Source: Thiohalospira sp051745535 (lineage in GTDB: Bacteria; Pseudomonadota; Gammaproteobacteria; Thiohalospirales; Thiohalospiraceae). Taken from it: a stretch of DNA of 6,700 nucleotides. The stretch covers positions 1 to 6,700 of the forward strand of contig JBNJED010000084.1 in assembly GCA_051745535.1 (NCBI GenBank), given 5' to 3'. A model generated the notes under the pieces. That model worked only from the letters and a program-made list of their open reading frames with translations. It did no database searches and had not been told where the DNA came from. Below, piece after piece: positions 1 to 5,751 of this stretch (position 1 is the first letter of the stretch; the number at the start of each line of letters is the position of its first letter). Position numbers and translations under genes: made by a program.

Positions 1-2513
1 CTCTCCCCCGGGCGCGGCCCCTTGACCACGAAGCCGCCCTTGGCGCCCACCGGGACGATGACGGCGTTCTTCACCATCTGGGTCTTCATCAGCCCCAGGA
101 CCTCGGTGCGGTAGTCGGCGTGGCGGTCGGACCAGCGGATCCCGCCCCGGGCGACGTCGCCGCCGCGCAGGTGGACCCCCTCCACGTGGGGGGCGTGGAC
201 GAAGATCTCGTGGGCCGGGCGCGGCTCGGGGAGGTCGGCCAGCCGTCGGGGCTCGATCTTCAGCGCCAGGGCGGGGACGTCGTCGCGGAAGCGGTTGGTG
301 CGCACCGTGGCCTGGACCAGCGCCAGCAGCCGGCGCAGGACGCGGTCGGTATCGGCGCCGGGCACCGCCTCCAGGGAGCGCTCGATGCCGTCGGTGAGCC
401 GCTCGGCCCGCTGGGTCCGGGTCGCCTCGTCCAGGGCCGGGTCGAACCGGGCGTTGAACAGATCCACCAGGAGCCGGGCGATCTGGCCCTGCTCCGCCAG
501 GGCGCGGGCGGTGAAGCCCTGGCCGAAGGGCAGGCCGGTCTGGTGGAGCCAGCGGTGGGCGGCGCGCAGCAGGTCCGCCTCGCGCCAGTCCAGGCCGGCG
601 TGGAGGACCAGGCGGTTGAAGTCGTCGTCCTCCGCCTCCCCGTTCCAGACCCGCTGGAAGGCCTCGCGGAAGGCGTCGGCCCGCTCGCCGCTGGCATCCT
701 CCGCCGGGCCGCCCTCCAGCCCCAGGTCCTGGAGCCAGACGACGCCGCCACCGGCCGGGCGCAGGGCGTGGGACTGCTGATCGGCGACGCGCACGCCCAG
801 ATTCTCCAGCACCGGCAGCAGGTCGGAGAGACCGAAGGGGTGCTCCGGGCGCAACAGGCGCAGCCGCAGGCCGCCGGGGCCGCCCAGCTCCAGGGCGGTG
901 GCCATGCCGCCGGCCGCGGCCAGCCGCTCCATGCGGTCGATGTCGGCGGCGGCGGTCTCCACCCGGTGCTGGTCGCAGTAGGAGGCGGGGAAGGCGTTGC
1001 GGTAGCGCTCGTACAGCGCCAGGCCGCGCGCCTCGCCGTGGAGGGCGACCAGCTCCGCGCGCAGCCGATCGCCCCAGCCGCGGGCCAGGTCCGCCAGCCG
1101 CCGCTCCAGGGCGCCGACGTCGGGAGCGGGGAACTGCTCGGGATCGGTATGGAGCAGGAGATAGACCCGGGCCAGCTCGGAGTCATCCAGCCAGACGCTG
1201 ACGTCCACGCCGTGGGCGCCCAGCTCGGCGGTGAGCAGGGACTGGATGGCCAGGCGCAGCCGGGTGTCGAAGCCCTCCCGGGGGACGTGGACCAGCGCCG
1301 CCATGAAGCGGCCGAAGGGGTCGGGGCGCAGCACCAGCCGCACCCGCTGGCGCTCCTGGAGCTGGACGATGGCCCGTGCCGCCGCCAGGAGCTGGTCGCC
1401 GTCGGCCTGGAAGAGCTCGTCCCGGGGCAGGGTCTCCAGGGTATTGTAGAGCGCCTTACCGGCGTGGCTCCGCGGGTCGATCCCCGAGCGCTCCATCACC
1501 GCCGCGACCTTCTCCCGCAGCAACGGGATCCGGTGGGGCCGCTCGTGGTGGGCGTTGGAGGTGAACAGCCCCAGGAAGCGCCACTCGCCGACCACCCGGC
1601 CCTCGGCATCGAAGCGGCGGACACCGACCATGTCCAGGTAGCCCGGCCGGTGGATGGTGGAGCGCCGCCGGCTCTTGGTGATGAGCAGTGGCTCCGGGCG
1701 CGCCGCCTCCTCCCGGTAGGGCCGGGGCAGGGCATCGAAGGTGGTGGAGCGCCGGTCCACCTCGGGCCCGCGCAGCATGCCCAGCCCCGAGCCGGCCTCC
1801 ACCCGGAGATGGGGGCCGTCGTCGTCGACCTCCAGGGTATGCATCCGATAGCCCAGGAAGGTGAAGTGGTCCCCCGCCATCCAGCGCAGGAAGGCGGCGG
1901 CCTCCGCCGCGCCGTCCACTGGTGCGGCCTCGACGGCAGCGGCGGCCTCCTCCAGCCGGCCCGTCATGGGACCCCAATCGTCCACCACGGCATCCAGGGT
2001 CGCCAGGACCGCCTCCAGATCCCCGGCCAGGGCGGCGTTATCCGTGTCCGCCCGCCGGTCCACCTCCAGCCGCACCACCGCCTCCGGCTCGCCGCGGCCG
2101 GTGGCGGTAACCGCGCCCTCGGCGTCACGCGCCACGCTGATAACGGGGTGGACGGTCCAGTGGACGGCCAGGCCGTGGCGGTTGAGCGCCAGGCGCAGGG
2201 AGTCCACCAGGAAGGGGCGGTCCGCCTGGACCAGCTCTACCACGGTGTGTGGGCTGGACCAGCCGTCGCGCTCCGGGTCCGGGTCGTGGACGCGCAGGTG
2301 GCTCTCCCCCGGCCGCCGGGGCTGGTGGAGGAGCGCCCAGTGGGCGCGGGCGGCCCCCACCAGGTCCTCGGCCCGGCGCTCCGCCAGGTCCTCCGCCGCC
2401 ATGCCGGCGTAGCAGGCCTCGACGAAGGCGGCGAAGCCCGTGCCGGCGGTCGCCTCCACCTCACCGGCCCGCTGCCGGACGGCGGCCAGCGGCTGTTCGG
2501 GTGCGCGTCCCAT
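1..2513 (-). CDS. gdhB: NAD-dependent glutamate dehydrogenase, large (180-kDa) type, N-terminal half; cut by the left edge
   Basis: This is a cytoplasmic enzyme that oxidatively deaminates L-glutamate to 2-oxoglutarate and ammonium with NAD+. About 837 codons are in the window, compared with roughly 1600 for the family, so the C-terminal half and the stop lie beyond base 1. My translation gives the family's N-terminal regulatory segment (ACT-like) with PFLVDSLRLALNRHG near residues 100-114 and DHFTFLGY near 215-222. The catalytic region begins near the left edge with ARGGIRWSDR (W794) and MVKNAVIVPVGAKGGF; Lys825 in GAKGG is the expected catalytic lysine. The ATG at 2511-2513 is preceded by AGGAGG (plus-strand 2518-2523) with a short 4-nt spacer, and the frame is closed by TAG at 2589-2591. 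The gene is divergent from fis. The symbol gdhB follows Pseudomonas usage; family identity is near certain, the symbol less so. No frameshift was seen. Confidence 0.96.
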   Translation of the reverse strand, partial: MGRAPEQPLAAVRQRAGEVEATAGTGFAAFVEACYAGMAAEDLAERRAEDLVGAARAHWALLHQPRRPGESHLRVHDPDPERDGWSSPHTVVELVQADRPFLVDSLRLALNRHGLAVHWTVHPVISVARDAEGAVTATGRGEPEAVVRLEVDRRADTDNAALAGDLEAVLATLDAVVDDWGPMTGRLEEAAAAVEAAPVDGAAEAAAFLRWMAGDHFTFLGYRMHTLEVDDDGPHLRVEAGSGLGMLRGPEVDRRSTTFDALPRPYREEAARPEPLLITKSRRRSTIHRPGYLDMVGVRRFDAEGRVVGEWRFLGLFTSNAHHERPHRIPLLREKVAAVMERSGIDPRSHAGKALYNTLETLPRDELFQADGDQLLAAARAIVQLQERQRVRLVLRPDPFGRFMAALVHVPREGFDTRLRLAIQSLLTAELGAHGVDVSVWLDDSELARVYLLLHTDPEQFPAPDVGALERRLADLARGWGDRLRAELVALHGEARGLALYERYRNAFPASYCDQHRVETAAADIDRMERLAAAGGMATALELGGPGGLRLRLLRPEHPFGLSDLLPVLENLGVRVADQQSHALRPAGGGVVWLQDLGLEGGPAEDASGERADAFREAFQRVWNGEAEDDDFNRLVLHAGLDWREADLLRAAHRWLHQTGLPFGQGFTARALAEQGQIARLLVDLFNARFDPALDEATRTQRAERLTDGIERSLEAVPGADTDRVLRRLLALVQATVRTNRFRDDVPALALKIEPRRLADLPEPRPAHEIFVHAPHVEGVHLRGGDVARGGIRWSDRHADYRTEVLGLMKTQMVKNAVIVPVGAKGGFVVKGPRPGE

Positions 2514-2616
2514 GGACCCTCCTGGACGGTGGATAGCTCCGACCCTAATCCCCCTTGGTGGGGCCGGCAACCAATCGCCATCCCTGGTCTATCCTCGGGC
2601 GTTAACGGGCGCTCGA

Positions 2617-2631
2617 GGTCGAATAACGGTC
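2617..2631 (+). promoter_or_regulatory. Candidate Fis binding site upstream of fis
   Basis: The 15-bp sequence GGTCGAATAACGGTC has every element of the known Fis core: G at position 1, C at position 15, pyrimidine-purine steps at positions 4-5 (CG) and 11-12 (CG), and an all-A/T centre (AATAA). All-A/T pentamers are uncommon in this genome. It overlaps the likely -35 region of the proposed fis promoter, where binding would be expected to repress. E. coli fis is known to be repressed by its own product in this way. The match is seen in the sequence; the function is inferred. Confidence 0.4.
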
Positions 2632-2654
2632 ATCTAACGATCGGCTGCTATGTT
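2627..2654 (+). promoter_or_regulatory. Possible sigma-70 promoter of fis (extended -10)
   Basis: TGCTATGTT at 2646-2654 resembles an extended -10 element (TG, one base, then TATGTT). The -35 region is weak: CGGTCA at 2627-2632 with a 16-nt spacer matches TTGACA at only three positions, which would be tolerable with an extended -10. Transcription would begin near 2660-2662, leaving a leader of about 40 nt before the fis start. A nearby alternative -10, TCTAAC at 2633-2638, has no usable -35. Confidence 0.35.
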
Positions 2655-2684
2655 CTTGCACGTCCCCAGCGGTCATGTCCCTCC

Positions 2685-2690
2685 AGGAGG
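2685..2690 (+). promoter_or_regulatory. Strong Shine-Dalgarno of fis, decides the start
   Basis: AGGAGG lies 8 nt before the ATG at 2699. It falls inside the reading frame if the in-frame upstream ATG at 2675 is used, and that codon has no purine-rich sequence before it. The site therefore favours 2699 and gives a 99-residue Fis, against 98 in E. coli. Confidence 0.85.
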
Positions 2691-2698
2691 AACGAACG

Positions 2699-2998
2699 AT
2701 GTACAGCCATACCCATCACGGACTGAATACCGAGCAGCCGACCCCCGCCACCGACATGGGCACCCACCGGCCTCCGCGCCTCGATGTCTGTCTGGAGAAG
2801 GCGCTGTCGCGCTACTTCGCCGAACTCGACGGCCAAGCCCCCAACGAGCTCTACCGCCGCGTGCTGGATCAGGTGGAGCCGCCGCTGCTGGAGACGGTGA
2901 TGATCTACACCCGGGGCAACCAGAGCCGCGCCTCGGAGATCCTCGGCATCAGCCGCGGCACCCTGCGCACCAAGCTCAAGCGCTACAACATGGCCTGA
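2699..2998 (+). CDS. fis: DNA-binding protein Fis
   Basis: This is a small nucleoid-associated protein that binds and bends DNA as a homodimer and tunes rRNA, tRNA and many growth-rate-dependent promoters. The 99-residue product is almost the same length as E. coli Fis. The conserved part covers residues 30-99: ALSRYFAELDGQ (35-46), then QVEPPLLETVMIYTRGNQ (58-75), then the helix-turn-helix ending RGTLRTKLKRYNMA. The DNA-contacting positions Asn74, Arg86, Thr88, Arg90 and Lys92 (E. coli Asn73, Arg85, Thr87, Arg89, Lys91) are kept. E. coli Asn84 and Lys90 are replaced by Ser85 and Thr91. Residues 1-25 are rich in His, Thr and Pro and do not resemble the E. coli beta-hairpin arm that activates Hin/Gin recombinases. 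The usual upstream partner dusB is absent; the neighbours are divergent gdh and downstream ycaO, so this could be a relocated or second fis. Confidence 0.95.
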   Translation: MYSHTHHGLNTEQPTPATDMGTHRPPRLDVCLEKALSRYFAELDGQAPNELYRRVLDQVEPPLLETVMIYTRGNQSRASEILGISRGTLRTKLKRYNMA

Positions 2999-3007
2999 GC
3001 CCTCCCC

Positions 3008-3051
3008 GGGGAGTAGCATAGCGGCCTGTTTCCCCAGCGACAGGCCGTTCC
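3008..3051 (+). promoter_or_regulatory. Stem-loop in the fis-ycaO gap, possibly bringing a distant Shine-Dalgarno to the ycaO start
   Basis: CGGCCTGT (3022-3029) pairs perfectly with ACAGGCCG (3040-3047) around a 10-nt loop. G3021-U3048 and A3020-U3049 extend the stem to 10 bp. It ends 2 nt before the ycaO GTG at 3052. There is no T-run after the stem, so it is a poor intrinsic terminator. No Shine-Dalgarno sits at the normal linear distance from the GTG, but GGGGAG at 3008-3013 would be 8 nt away (6 nt before the stem plus 2 nt after it) once the stem forms. The pairing is visible; the role in translation or attenuation is inferred. Confidence 0.55.
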
Positions 3052-4752
3052 GTGCACACGACTCCAATTCCTGGCAAGGACGCCGCCCCGGAAGAGACCA
3101 TCGCCCGCGTGGGCCACAGCCTGCGCGGGCTCAATATTGGCGTTCGCACCACCGGCTGGCAGCAGCCGGTCCCCGGCGTGTGGTCCCTGCACCTGCGCGC
3201 CCGGGACTGCGGCCGGCTGTTCAGCAACGGCAAGGGCACCGGCCGGCGCGCCTGCCTGGCCAGCGCCCTGGGCGAGTTCGTGGAGCGGCTGGCCACCGGC
3301 TACTTCTTCACCGACTACTACCTGGCCCCGGCGGCCGGCGACTTCCTCCTCCACCCGGACGAGCGCTCCGTGGACCCGGCGCGCTGGCGCGAGCAGTGCC
3401 TGGATCCGGAGCTGCTGGCCTGGTACGACCCCGAGGGCGACCTGGACGCCACCGCCCTGGGCGAGCGCAACAGCGACGGCGACCGGATCACCGCGCTGCC
3501 CTTCCACCGCCACCGCGACGGCGCCACGCGCTACTTCCCCGCCAACATCCTGGCGAGCCTCTACGCCAGTAACGGCATGGCCGCCGGCAATACCCCGGCG
3601 GAGGCGCGGGTCCAGGCGCTCTCCGAAGTGCTGGAGCGGGCCGCCCGGGCGACCCTCCTGGCCGAGGCGGCCCCCATGCCGCCATTGCCGGAGGCCATCG
3701 TCGAGGCCTACCCGGCGGTGAGCCGGGCCCTGGCGGCGCTGCGCCAGCGCGGCCTGCGCCCCCGGGCCGTGGACGCCTCCGCCGGCGGCCGCTACCCGGT
3801 GGCCGGGGTGGTGGTACGCCACCCGCGGGACGGCGGCGTCATCGCCTCCTTCGGCGCCCACCCGGACTTCGGCGTCGCCCTGGAGCGGGCCACCACCGAG
3901 CTCCTCCAGGGGCGCGGCACCCGGCTGGCCGGCTTCGAGGCCCCCACCTTCGACGACGCCGAGCTGGCCGAGCCCCACAATCTGGAGCTCCACTTCACCG
4001 ACGGCAGCGGTCGGCTGGGCTGGAGCAACCTGGCCGGGGAGCCGGATCCCGACTTCACCCCCTGGGCCTCGCCGGGGGACAACGAGGCCGCCTTCCAGGC
4101 GATGTGCACCGACCTGGAGCGCCAGGGGCTGGACGTCTGGGTGGCCGACTACCCCGAGCTGGGGCTGCCGGTCTGCCGCCTGCTGGTCCCGGGCCTCTCG
4201 GAGGTCTACCCCCGCGAGGACCTGCTGTTCGAGAACCACAACGAGGGGGCCGCCTTCCGGGACGCCATCACCGCCGCCCCCACCCTGGACGCCGGGGCGG
4301 CCGGGGAACTGCTGGCCCGGCTGGAGAATGGCGGCTACAGCGACCTGCAGCCGGTGACCGGCTTCATCGGCATCGCCGCCGACCGCGGCAGCGGCTGGGC
4401 CGGGCTGACCCTGGGCGAGTTCAAGCTGCGCCTGGCCGCCGCCGCCGGCGACCTCGACGCCCTGGAGGAGAACCTGGAGGCGGCCCGGGAGACCCCGCGG
4501 GACGCGCGCCGGGACCGCGCCTACCGCGCCCTGGCCGATCGCCTGGAATGGCATCGGCAGGGAGAGCCGGCCCGACTGCGGCCGGCGCTGGAGTGGGCCC
4601 ACGGCGGCCCGGCCCTGATCTGGGCGGAGGCGGCCCTGGCCGGCTCCCCCTGGGAGATGGGGTCGCTGGCCGTGGACGGCCCCGACGCCGGCGGCCACCG
4701 CGCCGTCCTCGAGGTCTACCGCCGGGTCCAGGCGGCGCGCCGCCGTAGCTGA
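3052..4752 (+). CDS. ycaO: YcaO protein, ATP-dependent cyclodehydratase superfamily (S12 methylthiolation-associated type)
   Basis: YcaO-domain proteins bind ATP and activate amide bonds. E. coli YcaO is reported to help RimO in beta-methylthiolation of ribosomal protein S12. The 566-residue product (E. coli 586) follows the E. coli protein along its length: IPGKDAA at 6-12, FSNGKG at 57-62, LASALGEFVERL at 69-80, SNGMAAGNT at 173-181, EARVQALSEVLER at 184-196, and FGAHPDFGVALER at 267-279. The ATP/Mg glutamates Glu75 and Glu78 have the same numbering as in E. coli, and Glu184, Gln188, Glu192, Glu195 and Arg196 form the second conserved helix. The C-terminal part (about 400-566) matches the E. 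coli helical C-terminal domain in outline but diverges more. The GTG start is fixed by alignment with the E. coli N-terminus and by a TAG at 3019-3021 with no other start between. No thiazole/oxazole peptide precursor or dehydrogenase partner is adjacent, which supports a housekeeping role over peptide natural-product biosynthesis. Confidence 0.95.
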   Translation: MHTTPIPGKDAAPEETIARVGHSLRGLNIGVRTTGWQQPVPGVWSLHLRARDCGRLFSNGKGTGRRACLASALGEFVERLATGYFFTDYYLAPAAGDFLLHPDERSVDPARWREQCLDPELLAWYDPEGDLDATALGERNSDGDRITALPFHRHRDGATRYFPANILASLYASNGMAAGNTPAEARVQALSEVLERAARATLLAEAAPMPPLPEAIVEAYPAVSRALAALRQRGLRPRAVDASAGGRYPVAGVVVRHPRDGGVIASFGAHPDFGVALERATTELLQGRGTRLAGFEAPTFDDAELAEPHNLELHFTDGSGRLGWSNLAGEPDPDFTPWASPGDNEAAFQAMCTDLERQGLDVWVADYPELGLPVCRLLVPGLSEVYPREDLLFENHNEGAAFRDAITAAPTLDAGAAGELLARLENGGYSDLQPVTGFIGIAADRGSGWAGLTLGEFKLRLAAAAGDLDALEENLEAARETPRDARRDRAYRALADRLEWHRQGEPARLRPALEWAHGGPALIWAEAALAGSPWEMGSLAVDGPDAGGHRAVLEVYRRVQAARRRS

Positions 4753-4760
4753 TCGAGGGG

Positions 4761-4788
4761 CTGACCGAACTATCATCAGGGATATACC
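4761..4788 (+). promoter_or_regulatory. Possible promoter for the lipoprotein gene
   Basis: In the 69-nt gap after ycaO, CTGACC (4761-4766) and TATACC (4783-4788) are spaced by 16 nt. Each matches the sigma-70 consensus at four of six positions. The gap is visibly richer in A/T than its surroundings. There is no hairpin with a T-run after ycaO, so read-through from ycaO is also possible. Confidence 0.35.
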
Positions 4789-4821
4789 CGGACAATCGCC
4801 CGACCCATCGGAGGAGTCGCC

Positions 4822-5748
4822 ATGCACCCGTTCCCAGCCGCCCTGCTCCTGACCGCGTCCGTCCTGCTCGCCGGCTGCGCCGGCAGCCCCGGCGGGGGCG
4901 AGGAGGAACCGCCCCCCTTCGCCGACATCCACACCCACTACAACTGGAACCAGGCGGAGATCACCGACCCGGAGGCGGTCACGGACGCCTTTGCGCGCCA
5001 CAACGTCTCCCTGGCGGTGGTGGTCGCCGAGCCCAGCGACAACGCCCTGAAGATCCCGAGCACCGAGACCACCGAGGTGGTCCCGCTGTTCAGCCCCTAC
5101 ATCCGCCCCGGGATCCGGCCGGAGTGGCACCGCGACGAGCGGGTGCTCGACGAGGCGCGAGCGGCCATGGAGTCCGGCGACTACGCCGGCTTCGGCGAGG
5201 TCCACATCGGCGGCAGCGGCTTCGGCCGGGATAACGAGAACTTCCGCGGGATCATGGAGCTGGCCGCGGAGTACGACGTCCCGGTGCTCCTCCACGTGGA
5301 GGCGAGCCAGCCGGAGTACATGATGCGGATCTGCCGCGAGCACGACGACGTGGACATCCTCTGGGCCCACGCCGGCGGGATCCTCGGCCCCGAACAGGTG
5401 CGCCGGGCCGTGGCCGCCTGCGACAACCTCTGGGTGGAGTTCTCCGCCCGCGACCCGTGGCACTACGGCCGCCTGGCCGATGCCGGCCCGGAGGGGGAGA
5501 CCCTGCGCGAGGGCTGGGAGGCGCTCATCGCCGACTACCCGGACCGCTTCATGACCGGGACCGACCCGGTGGCCAACGCCCACGAGACCTACCGCTGGCA
5601 CGAGGCCAACGACGGCTGGTCGATGTACGACGACATCATGGGCTTCCACCGCGACTGGCTGGACCAGCTCCCCGACGACCTGGCCCGCCGGGTCCGGCTG
5701 ACCAACGCCCACGAGTTCTTCGACGTCCCCCTTCCCGGCGAGCAGTAG
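4822..5748 (+). CDS. Lipoprotein with amidohydrolase (metal-dependent hydrolase, TIM-barrel) domain
   Basis: This is a predicted envelope lipoprotein of 308 residues. A short hydrophobic signal ends in the lipobox LAGC with Cys19. Ala20 follows, so under the E. coli Lol rule it should go to the outer membrane. The mature part begins with a Gly/Glu/Pro linker, then an amidohydrolase-type barrel: the metal-binding HxH motif at His37/His39 (ADIHTHYN), a possible ligand Glu126 (GFGEVH), His158 (VLLHVE), His183 (WAHAGG) and Asp248 (TGTDP). This order fits the Amidohydro_2-like branch, whose members hydrolyse or decarboxylate varied small molecules. The substrate cannot be told from sequence. The start is set by GGAGGAG at 4810-4816, 7 nt (from GGAGG) before the ATG, and by the signal peptide. 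The protein looks rich in Asp and Glu. It follows ycaO by 69 nt and converges on the permease gene. Fold assignment is firm; function is unknown. Confidence 0.88.
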   Translation: MHPFPAALLLTASVLLAGCAGSPGGGEEEPPPFADIHTHYNWNQAEITDPEAVTDAFARHNVSLAVVVAEPSDNALKIPSTETTEVVPLFSPYIRPGIRPEWHRDERVLDEARAAMESGDYAGFGEVHIGGSGFGRDNENFRGIMELAAEYDVPVLLHVEASQPEYMMRICREHDDVDILWAHAGGILGPEQVRRAVAACDNLWVEFSARDPWHYGRLADAGPEGETLREGWEALIADYPDRFMTGTDPVANAHETYRWHEANDGWSMYDDIMGFHRDWLDQLPDDLARRVRLTNAHEFFDVPLPGEQ

Positions 5749-5751
5749 CCC

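Larger units (their letters stand above)
2514..2698. promoter_or_regulatory. Divergent gdh/fis intergenic region
   Basis: These 185 bp separate the start codons of the divergent glutamate dehydrogenase and fis genes, so promoters for both must lie here or within the gene starts. The stretch is richer in A/T than the surrounding coding DNA, especially 2600-2655. I can propose a promoter and a Fis site on the fis side. On the minus strand I found no convincing -35/-10 pair for gdh. A small GC hairpin (CCCC at 2551-2554, GGGG at 2560-2563) is present but too short to interpret. No small gene is supported here. Confidence 0.7.

Noticed and set aside
2567..2581. Sigma-54-like sequence on the minus strand before gdh (TGGCGATTGGTTGC)
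   Set aside because: The invariant GG and GC pairs are separated by 9 nt instead of the required 10, so it would not be expected to work.
2680..2690. Perfect palindrome CCTCCAGGAGG over the fis Shine-Dalgarno
   Set aside because: With one central base it cannot fold into a useful hairpin, and the match follows largely from the Shine-Dalgarno itself. Self-sequestration is therefore unlikely.
2675..2698. Upstream in-frame ATG that would lengthen Fis by eight residues
   Set aside because: The strong AGGAGG lies between it and the ATG at 2699, and nothing resembling a ribosome binding site precedes 2675.
120..2726. Open frame of 868 codons on the plus strand, antisense to the glutamate dehydrogenase gene
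   Set aside because: The translation is a low-complexity mix of Gly, Gln, Val and Ala with no recognisable domain, while the opposite strand encodes a full family match. Long antisense frames are expected when codon third positions are nearly all G or C.
2650..3021. 123-codon frame overlapping fis in another frame
   Set aside because: It has no Shine-Dalgarno, is rich in Pro, Arg and Ala as expected from a shifted GC-rich gene, and lies over a certain fis coding sequence.
3022..3051. Intrinsic terminator after fis
   Set aside because: The stem is good, but it is followed by TTCC and the ycaO start rather than a T-run, so classical Rho-independent termination is not supported. It is reported instead as a possible regulatory stem-loop.
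2983..5712. Open frame of 909 codons on the minus strand, antisense to ycaO and the lipoprotein gene
   Set aside because: It crosses two well-supported genes and the gap between them, has the same low-complexity Gly/Val/Gln composition, and contains no motif. It is a composition shadow despite its length.
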